Source: Bedellia somnulentella (lineage: Eukaryota > Arthropoda > Insecta > Lepidoptera > Bedelliidae). From it: 64,000 bases of DNA. Positions 1-8,988 of the stretch are shown here, in pieces. Both the position numbers and the translations under genes were made by a program. The stretch covers positions 1,984,001 through 2,048,000 of the forward strand of contig OY755181.1 in assembly GCA_963576735.1 (NCBI GenBank), written 5' to 3'. The notes below the pieces were generated by a model. It ran no database searches and was not told where the DNA came from. It saw only the letters and a list, made by a program, of their open reading frames with translations. Every line of letters starts with the position of its first letter. Position 1 is the first letter of the stretch.

Positions 1-104
1 ATCTTTAAGTGTAAGCGATATAGACATTGTTAATTGATATGATCCAAGGTGTCAGTTCATATCGCACTTATAACTATTAGCCGGCCACTTTGTCCCGTAT
101 TCTA

Positions 105-356
105 ACATACATACATACATATACTCACGGCTATAAATCCCGTAACGGGGTAGCCAGAGCTTTGGAATGAAAAAATCCTCAGCCACTTTTGGAAGTTGAT
201 TGGGAAAAGATGGTAATAATAAATATTTTTGGTGACGGGTCTCCAACCACATCGCCCAAAAATCACTTAAAAAAGCCCCTATACCCTTAGTCGCCTTGTA
301 CGATCATCCACTGGTAGAAATGGGGTAGTGTTATTCTAAGCCGACACTACACGGCA
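105..356 (-). repeat. SINE-A copy
   Basis: Full length on the minus strand, from the CATACATA tail to the CCGACACTACAC head. It lies in the intron upstream of channel exon a and mixes A1 and A2 diagnostic bases. Confidence 0.85.
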
Positions 357-465
357 CAATCCTCTTTAAATACCCTCACATTCATCATTCTTCTCATATT
401 GTATTTTTCATTATGTATGATTTTATTAACCTGTATTGATAATGATAAAAGTTATTTCTTTTCAG

Positions 466-607
466 AAAAATTATAATATGGGCTACAGTTTTAAGTCACG
501 TCTTTGCATGCTTGTTCTACAAATTATCCTGCATGACGAAATGGCAATGTGTATCTAAAAATTGGATATCAAAGAAACAGTTGAATTTAATACGCTATCA
601 TGCGATG
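466..607 (+). CDS. Channel exon a: S5 helix and turret
   Basis: Acceptor TTCTTTTCAG is at 456-465 and donor GTACGT begins at 608. The first base completes a split codon, then 47 codons follow, ending in phase 0. The hydrophobic IIIWATVLSHVFACLFYKL is the S5 segment, with the His-x3-Ala-Cys pattern common in CNBD channels. The W-rich turret (KNWISKKQ) follows. Confidence 0.8.
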
Positions 608-3600
608 GTACGTGAAATCGGATGTTACAGAATTACAATGAATTGCGTCACCGTAAATATATTTCAATCACTAAAATAAACAGAGGATTATTTTAAATAT
701 AATTTTCAATATAAGTAATAATTTACTTCTACTACTCCAAATGAATATTGTTTGCATATGTACTCGGTGCGATTGACTGGTATAATACACAAATAATAAA
801 ATAACAAGTAAGGTGTTTGAGTGGAACAGTTCTGTACTTTGGAAGGCGAATAAATTTCATCAGTGTTTTCTTGTGATAATGTTATGACTTAAAAATATTC
901 TTAATAGACTATTAATTTCTATATTGATCTTAAATACAATAAGTAACGTAGCTACCCTGATTATTGTTACATTTACATTAAAAATGTTTTTTTTAAGGAG
1001 AGAAAACATCGTGGGGAATATCGCATGGAAATTTATGTCACAAGATGTTCAGATGTTTAGTACATCAGCCATCCTTTCAGGGATAAACAGCATGAGTTGA
1101 GTTGTTGAGTTTGAATGAGTATTTTATTGTTTCCAGGGCTCCTACTTCCCAATCTACGTAGCCTCCATGTGGTACATCTTCAACCTGCTCACGATAACTG
1201 GCACGGGCGACGTCACTGCACAAAACAGCTTTGAAGTTATCGAGACCATTATCATCATAGTTATTATTAAGTTTTGTACAGGTTAGTTTATTAGGTTTAC
1301 GGTTAAATGCGTAAATAAGTGATATACCAGTCATTCATTCACTCGCGGCTTCACTCACTCACGGAATGAAATAACCTTTAACGTTCAGAAAAGCAAGCAC
1401 GAGCGCTACTTTATCGACTCGATAACGGTTAGAATGAGATGGCAGTATACGATACTAAGTAAGTGCGTAAGAGATGGCTGCTTTATCCGACGCGATAACT
1501 AGTTTAAACACGGCTCGTGCTAGGTCTGCAGGTAGTGATATATTGGATAAAATAATTATTTTTAAAATTTCCTGTTTGTCGAAGTAAATTCAATACTATA
1601 GGCCTTTTAGAGTTCACTTTGATACCTTAATGGTTAAAATATGATTAGAACAGTCCAAGAGACTAATTTCGACAAATTGATTTACTTCTTTTTACATCAA
1701 TTATTTTTTTCTACGGACACTTATAAAACGACGTGATAGCTCAATGGGTAGAACACCGCTTAACGTGCAAGCGACTAGTGTTCAAATCCCGGGGTGGGGC
1801 CTACATCAATTTGTCTTTTCTGAAGACATATGTGTGGTTAATTTATCATGATTGTTAACGGTGAGGGAAAACATCGTGATGAAACCCACATGACTGAGTT
1901 GTACTTAGTCATGTGACAGTGAATTCGTACAAAACGGCGATAGGCCTGCCCCCTATCACGTGAGTACACTGTCCATGCAAAACGTGGGTATTCTGAACAC
2001 CAGGTGACAAAGTCACGTATGTTCAGAAGTATTAATACCTCTGCCAACTCCTTCGGGGATATTCGGCGTGAACGTTTATGTTATGTTACTTATAAAACTT
2101 TTTTAAATCCTAAAAGCCTATTGCTTTTTTATACATTTCCCAGGACTACTAATATCAGAGATGTCAGCCTTACTAACAGCCCACGCGTCATCTCGAATCG
2201 CGTACGACTACGGAATGAACGAACTAAGAGACGGAATGAGGGACATGAACTTGAGCGAGCACCAGCTTAACAAGATGTGGGAGTATATGAGAGAGCTGTG
2301 GGATCGGCAGCAGGGAAAACAGGTAGCGTAATTTTGTGCTGTAGAATATATTTAGGGCAGATTTCGAATTGGTTCATAAATTGTAGGTATAAAAGTATAT
2401 GATTTCATCGCTAACCCCACTCCAGCTTGATATGGGTGATTCAAACGTTTTTAAGATCAACTAGAACTACAAATTAGGAAGTATATAGCCAATGATTTCT
2501 ACATATGGACTAGTGACCCCGCTTTGGTTACGCAAGGGTAATAAACGTATAATAGCCCCCAGCCGCGGCAGACCGGCCTGACCATCTGGCCGGTCTGCTC
2601 GACCACCTCAGCCACCAGATGGCTTGGCATCGGTTGGAACTGAGGTAACTCAGTCCCAGTGACCGCCGCTGGTGGAGTACGGCGCCTCATGGCATGGACG
2701 GTTTATATGAATAGAAATGCCATGCGGGCCTACCTTAGGGCCTCAGGGTCAAGAACTGGACGGACGGGTTATCGGGCAGCAATGTACCGCGAATTTCTGC
2801 GACCGTCACAAAACAAAACCTGGCAGACCAAGTTCGGTGCATACAGCGCTCAGAACCTTTTAGCGCTGCCAAACTCGTACAATTGCGACGCGAAATTGTT
2901 CCTCCGCTGGACGAAAGGCCACCCTAGCAGGTTCTCCCTCCTGTCCCTGAGCGGGAAGCGCGGAGGGAGCCGAATGTTAACCTGCTGGATGTGTATGGTG
3001 AGGAAAGCGATTGGGGACGGTCTCCCTGGATTTGGATTAGGTGAGGAGGGCACTTGAAGGGACGATCCTGGAATATCGCCAAGTGCCTCTCGAAATGAGG
3101 CCGAGGCTGCCCCGAGTTCCTCTCAGCGTCAAGGTTCGGGATGTCGTTGAGGCCGTAAATAACATGCTGCCCTAATTTTTAGAGAACAGCATGGACCATT
3201 AGGATGTGGATTCAATTCTCTTTGGCGCCGCAATGACAGTTTGTCAATTTGTCGGCGTCAGGATGCCGCCAACAAGAGCTGGTGGCTTCCGCCTGGGTGG
3301 CAGTACTAGTCCCAGGACTAAAACTAGACCAGCTTGGATGAGGCGTATTGAAAGCCGTATCACAAAGGCCAGGGTCCTCATCGGCAAACTGACCAGCTTC
3401 AGATCAGGCAACAATAGGCCGAGAGTGGTGCGCTTCGTCAGGGATGCATTCCCCGGTGAGAATGTCTTTGACAACTTACCGGAGTTTCCTGTAGACTGGT
3501 GGAGCGCATCGATGATCGGAAGCAAAAGATCGCTGCTTGGGGTAAGCGAATTGGGTATATTCTGAAAGGGTAAAGAGGTACCAACAGAATCGTCTCCTCA

Positions 3601-6600
3601 TGAGTGACCAGAAGAAGTTCTACAGAACTTTGGAGCGCCCTGATGTGGTTTCGACGGATCAGCGACCAGAAAAAGCAGATTTAGTTGCCTTTTGGCGAGG
3701 GCTTTGGTCGCTGACTGGTGATCACGAAGAGGGCCGATGGTTCGAGGCTGTCGAGGGAGCGTCCGAATCCATAGCGCCTATGAACTCCGTCAGCATATAC
3801 GAGGAGGATGTAGTGGCTGCGATCCGTAAGGCTCCAAACTGGAAAAGTACGGGGCTGGACAGATTGCAACATTACTGGTTGAAGGGGTTCACCCGCTGTT
3901 ACACTACTCTCGCCCGTCAGTTTTAAAGTGCCCTCGAGAGTGGGACGCTCCCGAACTTCTTAACTATTGGGGTCACTCATTTACCTCCAAAGAGCGATGT
4001 TACTGCGGATCCATCACAAAACCGCCCCATTACTTGTCTTTGTACAATTTACAAGACCTTGACATCCGTTCTGAGCTCCAAGATTATTGTTATTTATTAT
4101 ACAATTGTGATATTGTTTATTACAATGTGATCTCTGTAGCTCAGAACCGATGTGCGGTTGTAGTCGCGATAGCAAGGAGACCGCATCGATGAGGAGCACC
4201 TCATCGATGCGGTCGTAGGCCAACTGGTCAAACGCAACCGTCGGAACTTTTCCGCTGGCTGGATAGACTACAGGAAGGCGTCCGATTCGGTACCTCATTC
4301 ATGGCTCATGAGGGTCCTCGAGCTGTACAAAATTGATAGTACAGTTAGACACTTCCTCGGTATGGGGTGCTGGAGTGGAGTCAAGATTGAGCTCAGGGTC
4401 GATAAGTGTGCGGTTATTCATGTCGAGAGGGGGCATGTGGTGCACTCTGATGGTGTCGATGTCGGCACCAATTATTTGAGGGCACTCTCTAAGGCTGAAA
4501 CATACTGGCATCTGGGCATGTTACAGACCATCGGTGTGAAGGCGGCAGACGTGAAACAGGGTGTTCGCGAGGAGTTTTATGAACGCCTGAAAAAAGTGCT
4601 TAATAGCCACTTGTCAGGCGTTAATAAGATCCGAGCCATTAACTCCTCGGTCATGCCTGTACTGATGTACACATTTGGCGTGCTCAGACGGACTCAGTCC
4701 TAACTAGACACTCTGGACACACGAGTCCGCACGACCTCTCATCGAATGCATCATCCGAGATCGTTCGCTAATGAGATTGTATATGGAAGTGTGGTGGTCG
4801 AGGCCTCTTGAGTGCCAAAACCATGCACTAACCGCGAGATATGCAACCTCAGAAACTATTTTTGACAATGGCGGATGATAGTATTCGGGGAGAGGTGGTT
4901 GCTAGTGATATAGCACCTCTGATCGGGAGTCCGTATGTAAAGAGAAGGAGCTGCACGGGATGTTTCACAAGGTACTTCGCGAACATTTCGTGGACCGTAA
5001 AGCCTCCCTGCATTGGCTGCGTTTGAGGGACCTTTTTGGGGAAACCGAAGGTTTCGTCTGTGCAATACAAGACCAGGTTATCAAGACGCGGAACTATCGG
5101 AAATACATCCTAAGCCGTCCCGGAGAGTCACTTAGGCATGTTATTTCCGGTTGTTTGGCTCTTGCTAACACTGAGTGAGGCACAGACACAACCAAGCAGC
5201 AAAAAATCTACATCAGGAGCACGCTCTGAAATACGGACTCTTTCAACAGAGGCTGCCGTATTACAAGTACCTGCCAGAGCCAATCCTAGAAAACGACCGT
5301 ACCAAAATCTATTGGGACCGATCCCTTATCACTGACAGGACTATTCTAGCGAATAAGTCTGATATCTTGGTATGAGATCAGTCACAGTCGAGGGTATTTT
5401 TAGTTGATGTCACTATTCCTCATGACGAGGGTCTCGTGAAAGCCGGAACCGAGAATCGTCGGAAGTATCTCGATCTGGCTCACGAGATCACCGACATGTG
5501 GGGTGTGACTTCGACAGAAATAATCCAAATTGTTATGTCCGCGAACGGGTTGATTCCAACCAGCCTCGCGACCAACTTGAGACGGTTGGGTTTCTGTGGC
5601 GTGTCGGTTCCAGCACAATTACAGAAGGCGGTGCTGCTCGATTCGGCTCAGATCGTCTGTCGGTTCTTAAAGCTGAGCCCCTGACCCTGATCTACTGTGC
5701 TTTTGTCGGAGAATACCGCCTCTCCTATTTTAAATTCTACATTATCTTTTTCGGCCATGGGAGAGGCGAGAAACTAAAATGTATTCCGAAAAAATAATAG
5801 ATGTTTCGTTTGCAGGTTTTCTAAACCAAGATCTTAAAATAGTACACAGATTTCCACAAGCCTTTCAAACTTATCTTCTGTCCACAGATCCCAATCTTAA
5901 TCCAAAGGCTACCATTCCGTCTAAGTTCCGAGGTAATGTTGGCACTATACGGCTCGCATTTAGAAGAATCAGTGATATTCAGTACGACAGAGCACGAGTT
6001 TAAATGCATGTTGTGCATGTGGATGCAGCACTGCGTGTTCTTTGCTGGCAACTACATAGTGCAGTGCGGGGACTCCGACATGTGCGTCTACTTTATACAT
6101 CGGGGAGAGGTGAGATTCTTTAATTTTAGACTTGTAACTTGGATGGATGATTGGAATGGGGACTGCATGATTCAGAGTGCGTGAGTATTGATATACCAGG
6201 TAGAGCCGTCACCAATTGGTCTTTTTTTAAAGCTGTGTATTGTTGGCTTAGAATAGAACTAGCCCATTTATTTTTTGGGCGATGCGTTTTAAGATATATC
6301 ACCAACATCCTTTAAATTAAAATCTTTTCTCTCTACTCAATTTCCACATGTATCTGAGGAATTTCTTGTTCTGAAGTTACTCCTTTTTGGGATTTATAGC
6401 CGTGAATATATATGAATACATACTCACACCATTAGTTACCATCGGGGTAGGCAGAGACTATCAATCACCATTGGAAGAATCAGTGATATTCGGCACGACA
6501 GAGCGCGAGTTAAAACGCATGTTGTGTATGGCAACTACATAGTGCAGTGCGGGGACTGCGACATGTGCGTCTACTCCATACATCGGGTAGAGGTGAGGTT

Positions 6601-7486
6601 GTTTAATGCTTCCTGTGCTAATGGCTTGCCTATTTATTATGTAGGAATATTGTTTCAAACCATAGATTGCCTTCTACATACATACATACATATACGCACG
6701 GCAATAAATCCATAGAACCAAAACCTCCTGAAACCAGAGACCCTTAAAATTCCACCATTATCCTTATCCTTTACTGAGTGCAATAAAATCATGTATTTCT
6801 TTTCTAGGTTGAAGTTCTAACCGTTCATCCTAACTTAACGGAATCTATATATGACATCTTAGGACCTAAAGACTGTTTTGGGCTTGCGCAGGTATGAAGT
6901 ATTTGGTAGCCTATATTTATACCGTGGTTTAATTGTAACATTCGTCACATTTTCCATCCCTGGTAAATGTGATGAAGATATCGAAATAAGAGTTTAAAAG
7001 GGTATAATCCGATAATAGAGCAATGAATAGCCTAATGACCAGTCAATCGGTGTCTGATAAGGCCCGAATGGCTGTGCATGATGCTGTTCTTGTTCCTACG
7101 CTTATGTATGGCAGGGAATGTTTGGTGTGGCAGGAGAAGCATGAGAGCAGAGCGAATACAGTAGAGATGAGGTCCCTCAGAAAAGTTTGCAATGTTAGTT
7201 TAGGTGATAGAATGAGAAACAGCGTGATTCAAAAAAGGGGCGGCGAGAAAGATGATATTGTAAAAAAGATAGGGAAAGGAATGTAAAGATATTAATTTTA
7301 TTGATGTTATGTAATATTTTTCAGGGGTTATTCGTCGGTGTATCTCATTACTTTTCATTCCGAGCTAGAACTGTGGTCGACGTTATATATCTCAAATTGG
7401 ACCAATGGAAGTACTTATTGGACTTTTATCCGAAATCAGCACAGATTATTCGCAGAAAAGTCGATAATCTTTATTTAGCTACGTAG
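466..7486 (+). CDS. CNBD ion channel, C-terminal half (six exons, spliced)
   Basis: A membrane cation channel of the voltage-gated superfamily that carries a C-terminal cyclic-nucleotide-binding domain (the group holding HCN, CNG and EAG channels). Joining 466-607, 1137-1281, 2144-2322, 5888-6111, 6808-6891 and 7325-7486 gives one open frame with GT-AG introns and matching phases at every junction. In order it encodes an S5 helix (SHVFACLFY), a pore loop (YVASMWYIFNLLTITGTGDV), S6 (FCTGLLISEM), a C-linker (NKMWEYMRELWDRQQGKQ), and a CNBD with GNYIVQCGDSDMCVYFIHRG and LGPKDCFGLAQ. It ends soon after the CNBD at TAG. S1-S4 must lie upstream of the window. The selectivity filter reads TGTGD rather than GYG or GFG, and the usual Glu after FG in the phosphate-binding cassette is Leu. 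I cannot assign an exact orthologue. The gene converges on NSE1. Confidence 0.88.
608..1136 (+). other. Channel intron between exons a and b
   Basis: AT-rich sequence with no repeat family from this window and no ORF worth reporting. I see only the splice sites at its ends. Confidence 0.6.
1137..1281 (+). CDS. Channel exon b: pore loop and start of S6
   Basis: Acceptor TTTCCAG ends at 1136 and donor GGTTAG begins at 1282. It encodes GSYFPIYVASMW, the pore helix, the filter TITGTGDVTAQ and the start of S6 (ETIIIIVIIKFCT). It ends after one base of a Gly codon that the next exon completes, which supports the joining. Confidence 0.88.
1393..1531. repeat. Short repeat with AGCACGAGC ends (copy 1)
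   Basis: About 140 bp, bounded by AAGCACGAGCGC and, inverted, by GGCTCGTGCTAGG. The second copy is at 39215-39352 and is nearly identical, including the centre GGTTAGAATGAGATGGCAGT. The short inverted ends and size suggest a MITE-like DNA element; no coding potential. Confidence 0.6.
1731..2095 (+). repeat. SINE-B (tRNA-derived) copy
   Basis: Begins with the A-box-like GTGATAGCTCAATGGG and the B-box-like GTTCAAATCCCGG about 30 bp on. The unrelated body (GTGGTTAATTTATCATG, GGCCTGCCCCCTATCACGTG) ends GAACGTTTATGTTATGTTAC. It sits in the channel intron before exon c, in the same orientation. Confidence 0.85.
2144..2322 (+). CDS. Channel exon c: S6 end and C-linker
   Basis: Acceptor TTTCCCAG ends at 2143 and donor GTAGCG begins at 2323. 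The frame gives LLISEMSALLTAHASSR, then a charged helical stretch (MNELRDGMRDMNLSEHQ) and the W-rich A' helix of the C-linker ending QQGKQ in phase 0. A SINE-B copy ends about 50 bp before the acceptor. Confidence 0.86.
3600..3926 (+). pseudogene. Dong/R4-like ORF, pre-RT and RT motif 0/1 fragment
   Basis: 108-codon open stretch. FYRTLERPDVV and FWRGLWSLTGDHEEG match the linker upstream of RT in the R4 group, and AIRKAPNWKSTGLDRLQHYW matches the APGxD-type RT entry motif, with Pro replaced by Thr. It ends at a stop where the element should read on (ALARQFQ-like). Confidence 0.6.
4224..4703 (+). pseudogene. Dong/R4-like RT fragment lacking the catalytic core
   Basis: Opens with GQLVKRNRRNFSAGWIDYRK, continues SVPHSWLMRVLELYKIDSTV, then jumps to KIELRVDKCAVIHVERG, which normally follows the YxDD box. 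The segment with YxDD is therefore missing. The thumb (EEFYERLKKVLNSHLSGVNK and AINSSVMPVLMYTFG) is intact until a stop at 4701-4703. Confidence 0.6.
4960..5684 (+). pseudogene. Dong/R4-like C-terminal endonuclease region
   Basis: Overlapping frames give the C-terminus. First comes FGETEGFVCAIQDQVIKTRN, then HVISGCLALANTE, then RHNQAAKNLHQEHALKYGLF, YYKYLPEPILEND, KIYWDRSLITDRTILANKSD and, after a stop and frame change, KAGTENRRKYLDLAHEITDM to a final CRFLKLSP stop. The P/K-D...D pattern of the restriction-like endonuclease has Ser for Pro (KSD), so activity is unlikely. Confidence 0.6.
5888..6111 (+). CDS. Channel exon d: C-linker end and first half of CNBD
   Basis: Acceptor CTGTCCACAG ends at 5887 and donor GTGAGA begins at 6112. 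It starts IPILIQRLPFRLSSEVMLAL in frame with the QQGKQ end of exon c, and continues LYGSHLEESVIF to the first CNBD beta strands, GNYIVQCGDSDMCVYFIHRG. GNYIV..GD..MYFI.GEV is the classic CNBD signature; here the Met-Tyr pair is Cys-Val-Tyr. A broken duplicate of this exon is at 6471-6606. Confidence 0.86.
6228..6417 (+). repeat. SINE-A, diverged
   Basis: Degraded copy in the channel intron after exon d: GTTGGCTTAGAATAG head, TTTTTTGGGCGATGCG, and TTTATAGCCGTGAATATA tail, with an internal deletion. Confidence 0.65.
6418..6470 (-). repeat. LINE-R 3' end fragment
   Basis: Reverse complement reads CGATGGTAACTAATGGTGTG preceded by the TAGTCTCTGCCTACCCC motif that ends LINE-R. It abuts the duplicated exon fragment at 6471. 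Confidence 0.6.
6471..6606 (+). pseudogene. Partial duplicate of channel exon d
   Basis: Matches 5956-6125: GGAAGAATCAGTGATATTC, then GCATGTTGTG, a loss of about 28 bases relative to the real exon, then GGCAACTACATAGTGCAGTG to AGAGGTGAGG, so the donor site is kept. The 5' part and acceptor are replaced by a LINE-R tail. The deletion breaks the frame, and several changes (YFIHRGE becomes YSIHRVE) would alter the protein. It is most likely a dead pseudo-exon. Confidence 0.85.
6668..6722 (-). repeat. SINE-A tail fragment
   Basis: CATACATACATACATATACG followed by CACGGCAATAAATCC: only the 3' terminal piece of SINE-A survives, just before channel exon e. Confidence 0.55.
6808..6891 (+). CDS. Channel exon e: CNBD middle
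   Basis: Acceptor TTTTCTAG ends at 6807 and donor GTATGA begins at 6892. It is 28 codons, phase 0 at both ends: VEVLTVHPNLTESIYDILGP then KDCFGLAQ. The FG of the phosphate-binding cassette is present but the following residue is Leu, not Glu. Confidence 0.85.
7023..7286 (+). pseudogene. LINE-R ORF fragment (RTE-like, RT thumb region)
   Basis: Opens DKARMAVHDAVLVPTLMYGR, then WQEKHESRANTVEMRSLRKV and DRMRN. In RTE-like elements, VLxPTLxYGxExW and a K..AVEMR.LR motif follow the RT domain. It sits in the last channel intron, is truncated at both ends and lost its frame after GKGM. Confidence 0.65.
7325..7486 (+). CDS. Channel last exon: CNBD end and stop
   Basis: Acceptor ATTTTTCAG ends at 7324. 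The frame reads GLFVGVSHYFSFRARTVVDV, which keeps the Arg-x-Arg-Thr-Val part of the CNBD, then LDQWKYLLDFYP (the lid helix), ending NLYLAT and TAG at 7484-7486. ATTAAA-like polyadenylation candidates lie within 50 bp downstream; I cannot choose between them. Confidence 0.86.
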   Translation, partial: GLFVGVSHYFSFRARTVVDVIYLKLDQWKYLLDFYPKSAQIIRRKVDNLYLAT

Positions 7487-7736
7487 ATTTATTAAAGTTT
7501 AAGAAAGTAGTTGAATATGCATTAAATGTATATCTGTCTATAAACGGATTTTTCAGAATTAATGGTTAAGATTTTGTTGCCATTTTGGAATGATAACTTA
7601 AAGAATAGCATTGTAACTTCAGGTACATGTGGACTATAGGAGGAAACACATGGATTTTAAGCCTTTATGGATATTGGTATCACGTATTTTGAGGAATTAA
7701 TGGTATCAAAGCTTTGGCTTCGGCTATTGGTATGAT

Positions 7737-7976
7737 ATACATACATATACTCACGGCTATAAATCCCAAGAAGGGGTAGCCAGAGCTAAGTAACTAGAAG
7801 TCCTCAGCCACTTTTGGAAGATGAGTGGGGAAAAGATGGCAAAATAAAGGTTGTTGGTGATGGGTCTCCAACCGCATCGCCCAAAAATCCCTTAAAAGCC
7901 CTGACTAACGGTCGCCTCTTACGTGCACCCATCGGCAGAAATGGGGTAGTGTTATTCTAAGCCGACACTACACAGC
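7737..7976 (-). repeat. SINE-A1 copy
   Basis: Full length, from the CATACATATACTCACGG tail to the CCGACACTACACAGC head. Confidence 0.88.
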
Positions 7977-8004
7977 AAGACATGGTATGATATCCATGAG
8001 GTAA

Positions 8005-8125
8005 ATCTAACATAAACATAACATAAACGTTCACGCCGTTTATCCCTGAAGGGGTTGGTATGGCAGACGTTCCAATACTTCTGAACAAGTGACAGCGCCA
8101 TCTTGTGTCCAAAGTAGGTAGGTAG
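8005..8125 (-). repeat. SINE-B 3' fragment
   Basis: Starts with the inverted tail CATAACATAAACGTTCACGC, then CCGAAGGGGTTGG-like sequence; the tRNA head is missing. Confidence 0.7.
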
Positions 8126-8816
8126 TAGTAAATCTAAAAAATGTAAAAAAAACTGTAGAGCCAAATGAGGCTTTGTTATGTTAACTTTAATCAGAAGTAT
8201 TAGTTACATAATTAATTTAAAAATATAAGTGTTTGAGTTAATGAGTGTTAAAATTATTAAGAAAATAAAATGTCGGTTTTCCATATTCGTTTTATTTAAG
8301 TTCCATGTTCTTATTTATAACAATCATCACAATAAACGATAAGAATAGTTTTTATGCTTATTTATCGCGGAGGCTTCGATTCGAAGGTTTTAAAATACAA
8401 AAATCAAACGTTTTAACTTTTAATGGGCCTTTTTTAGATTATAATCTACGCCTTATCATGCCCTATTCTCCTTGTAATAATATAGAAGATTCTCAGGATA
8501 TTCTCAGGTGACATTGTAACAAAACTTCTTTGAAACAACTCGATCGATTCTTATAATATTTTAACTTTAACGACATTACGTAATATACTTCATACACCCC
8601 CAATTTCGAAGCTATGATTCACTGCATTTAACATTTCTGTATGGTAGGACAAAGTTTGTTCGGGCCGACAATTATAAAATAGTAATCACTCATTTGGTGT
8701 ACTACAGTAACACATTTTTATAAGCCCTACATCTTGTCAAACTACTAAAAAAACTAGAAAATCATCTTAAAAAACTACAATTAACAAATCAACTAATCAA
8801 CATCTAACTACATAAC

Positions 8817-8988
8817 TCACTCCCTCTGTCGTTTCCTCTTCCTGGTCACACATTGCGATATTTCCGTCGCTGTGTTTTGTGTTAAGTCTATATCTTCGGC
8901 TATTGTTTCTTGAGAAGCGAAGGCTGGTGTACCAAATGTATTACGTTCTGATGATTCTTCGAAAGTATCTTGCCTTTGGGATGGTAAT
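8817..8988 (-). CDS. Nse1: NSE1 last exon: acidic and basic tail
   Basis: Acceptor CTCATTTACAG (minus strand). One base completes an Arg codon begun in the RING exon, then LPSQRQDTFEESSERNTFGT through AEDIDLTQNTATE to TRKRKRQRE and TGA at 8819-8817. A C-terminal basic cluster is plausible for a nuclear protein. Confidence 0.8.

Larger units (their letters stand above)
2560..5797 (+). mobile_element. Dong/R4-like non-LTR retrotransposon, decayed
   Basis: A GC-richer block between channel exons c and d, in the same orientation. Readable pieces in order: FWRGLWSLTGD and AIRKAPNWKSTGLDRLQHYW (about 3690-3890); RT motifs LPNFLTIGVTHLPPKS and RPITCLCTIYK (about 3950-4050); DYRKASDSVPHSWLMRVLEL (about 4265-4325); INSSVMPVLMYTFGVLRR (to 4700); then FVCAIQDQVIKTRNYRKYI, an SLRHVISGC finger-like region, YWDRSLITDR, NKSDILV and FLVDVTIPHDEG, which correspond to the C-terminal restriction-like endonuclease region of R2/R4-group elements. 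The frame is broken many times and the RT YxDD segment is deleted. The 3' end reads GAAAAAATAATAG; Dong elements of silkworm insert at TAA repeats (known). The 5' boundary is approximate. Confidence 0.65.
7487..8816. other. Convergent intergenic region between channel and NSE1 3' ends
   Basis: Contains the 3' UTRs of both genes, one SINE-A (7737-7976) and one SINE-B piece (8005-8125). The rest is AT-rich. TTTATT on the + strand at 8291-8296 is a possible minus-strand polyadenylation signal for NSE1, but unproven. Confidence 0.5.
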
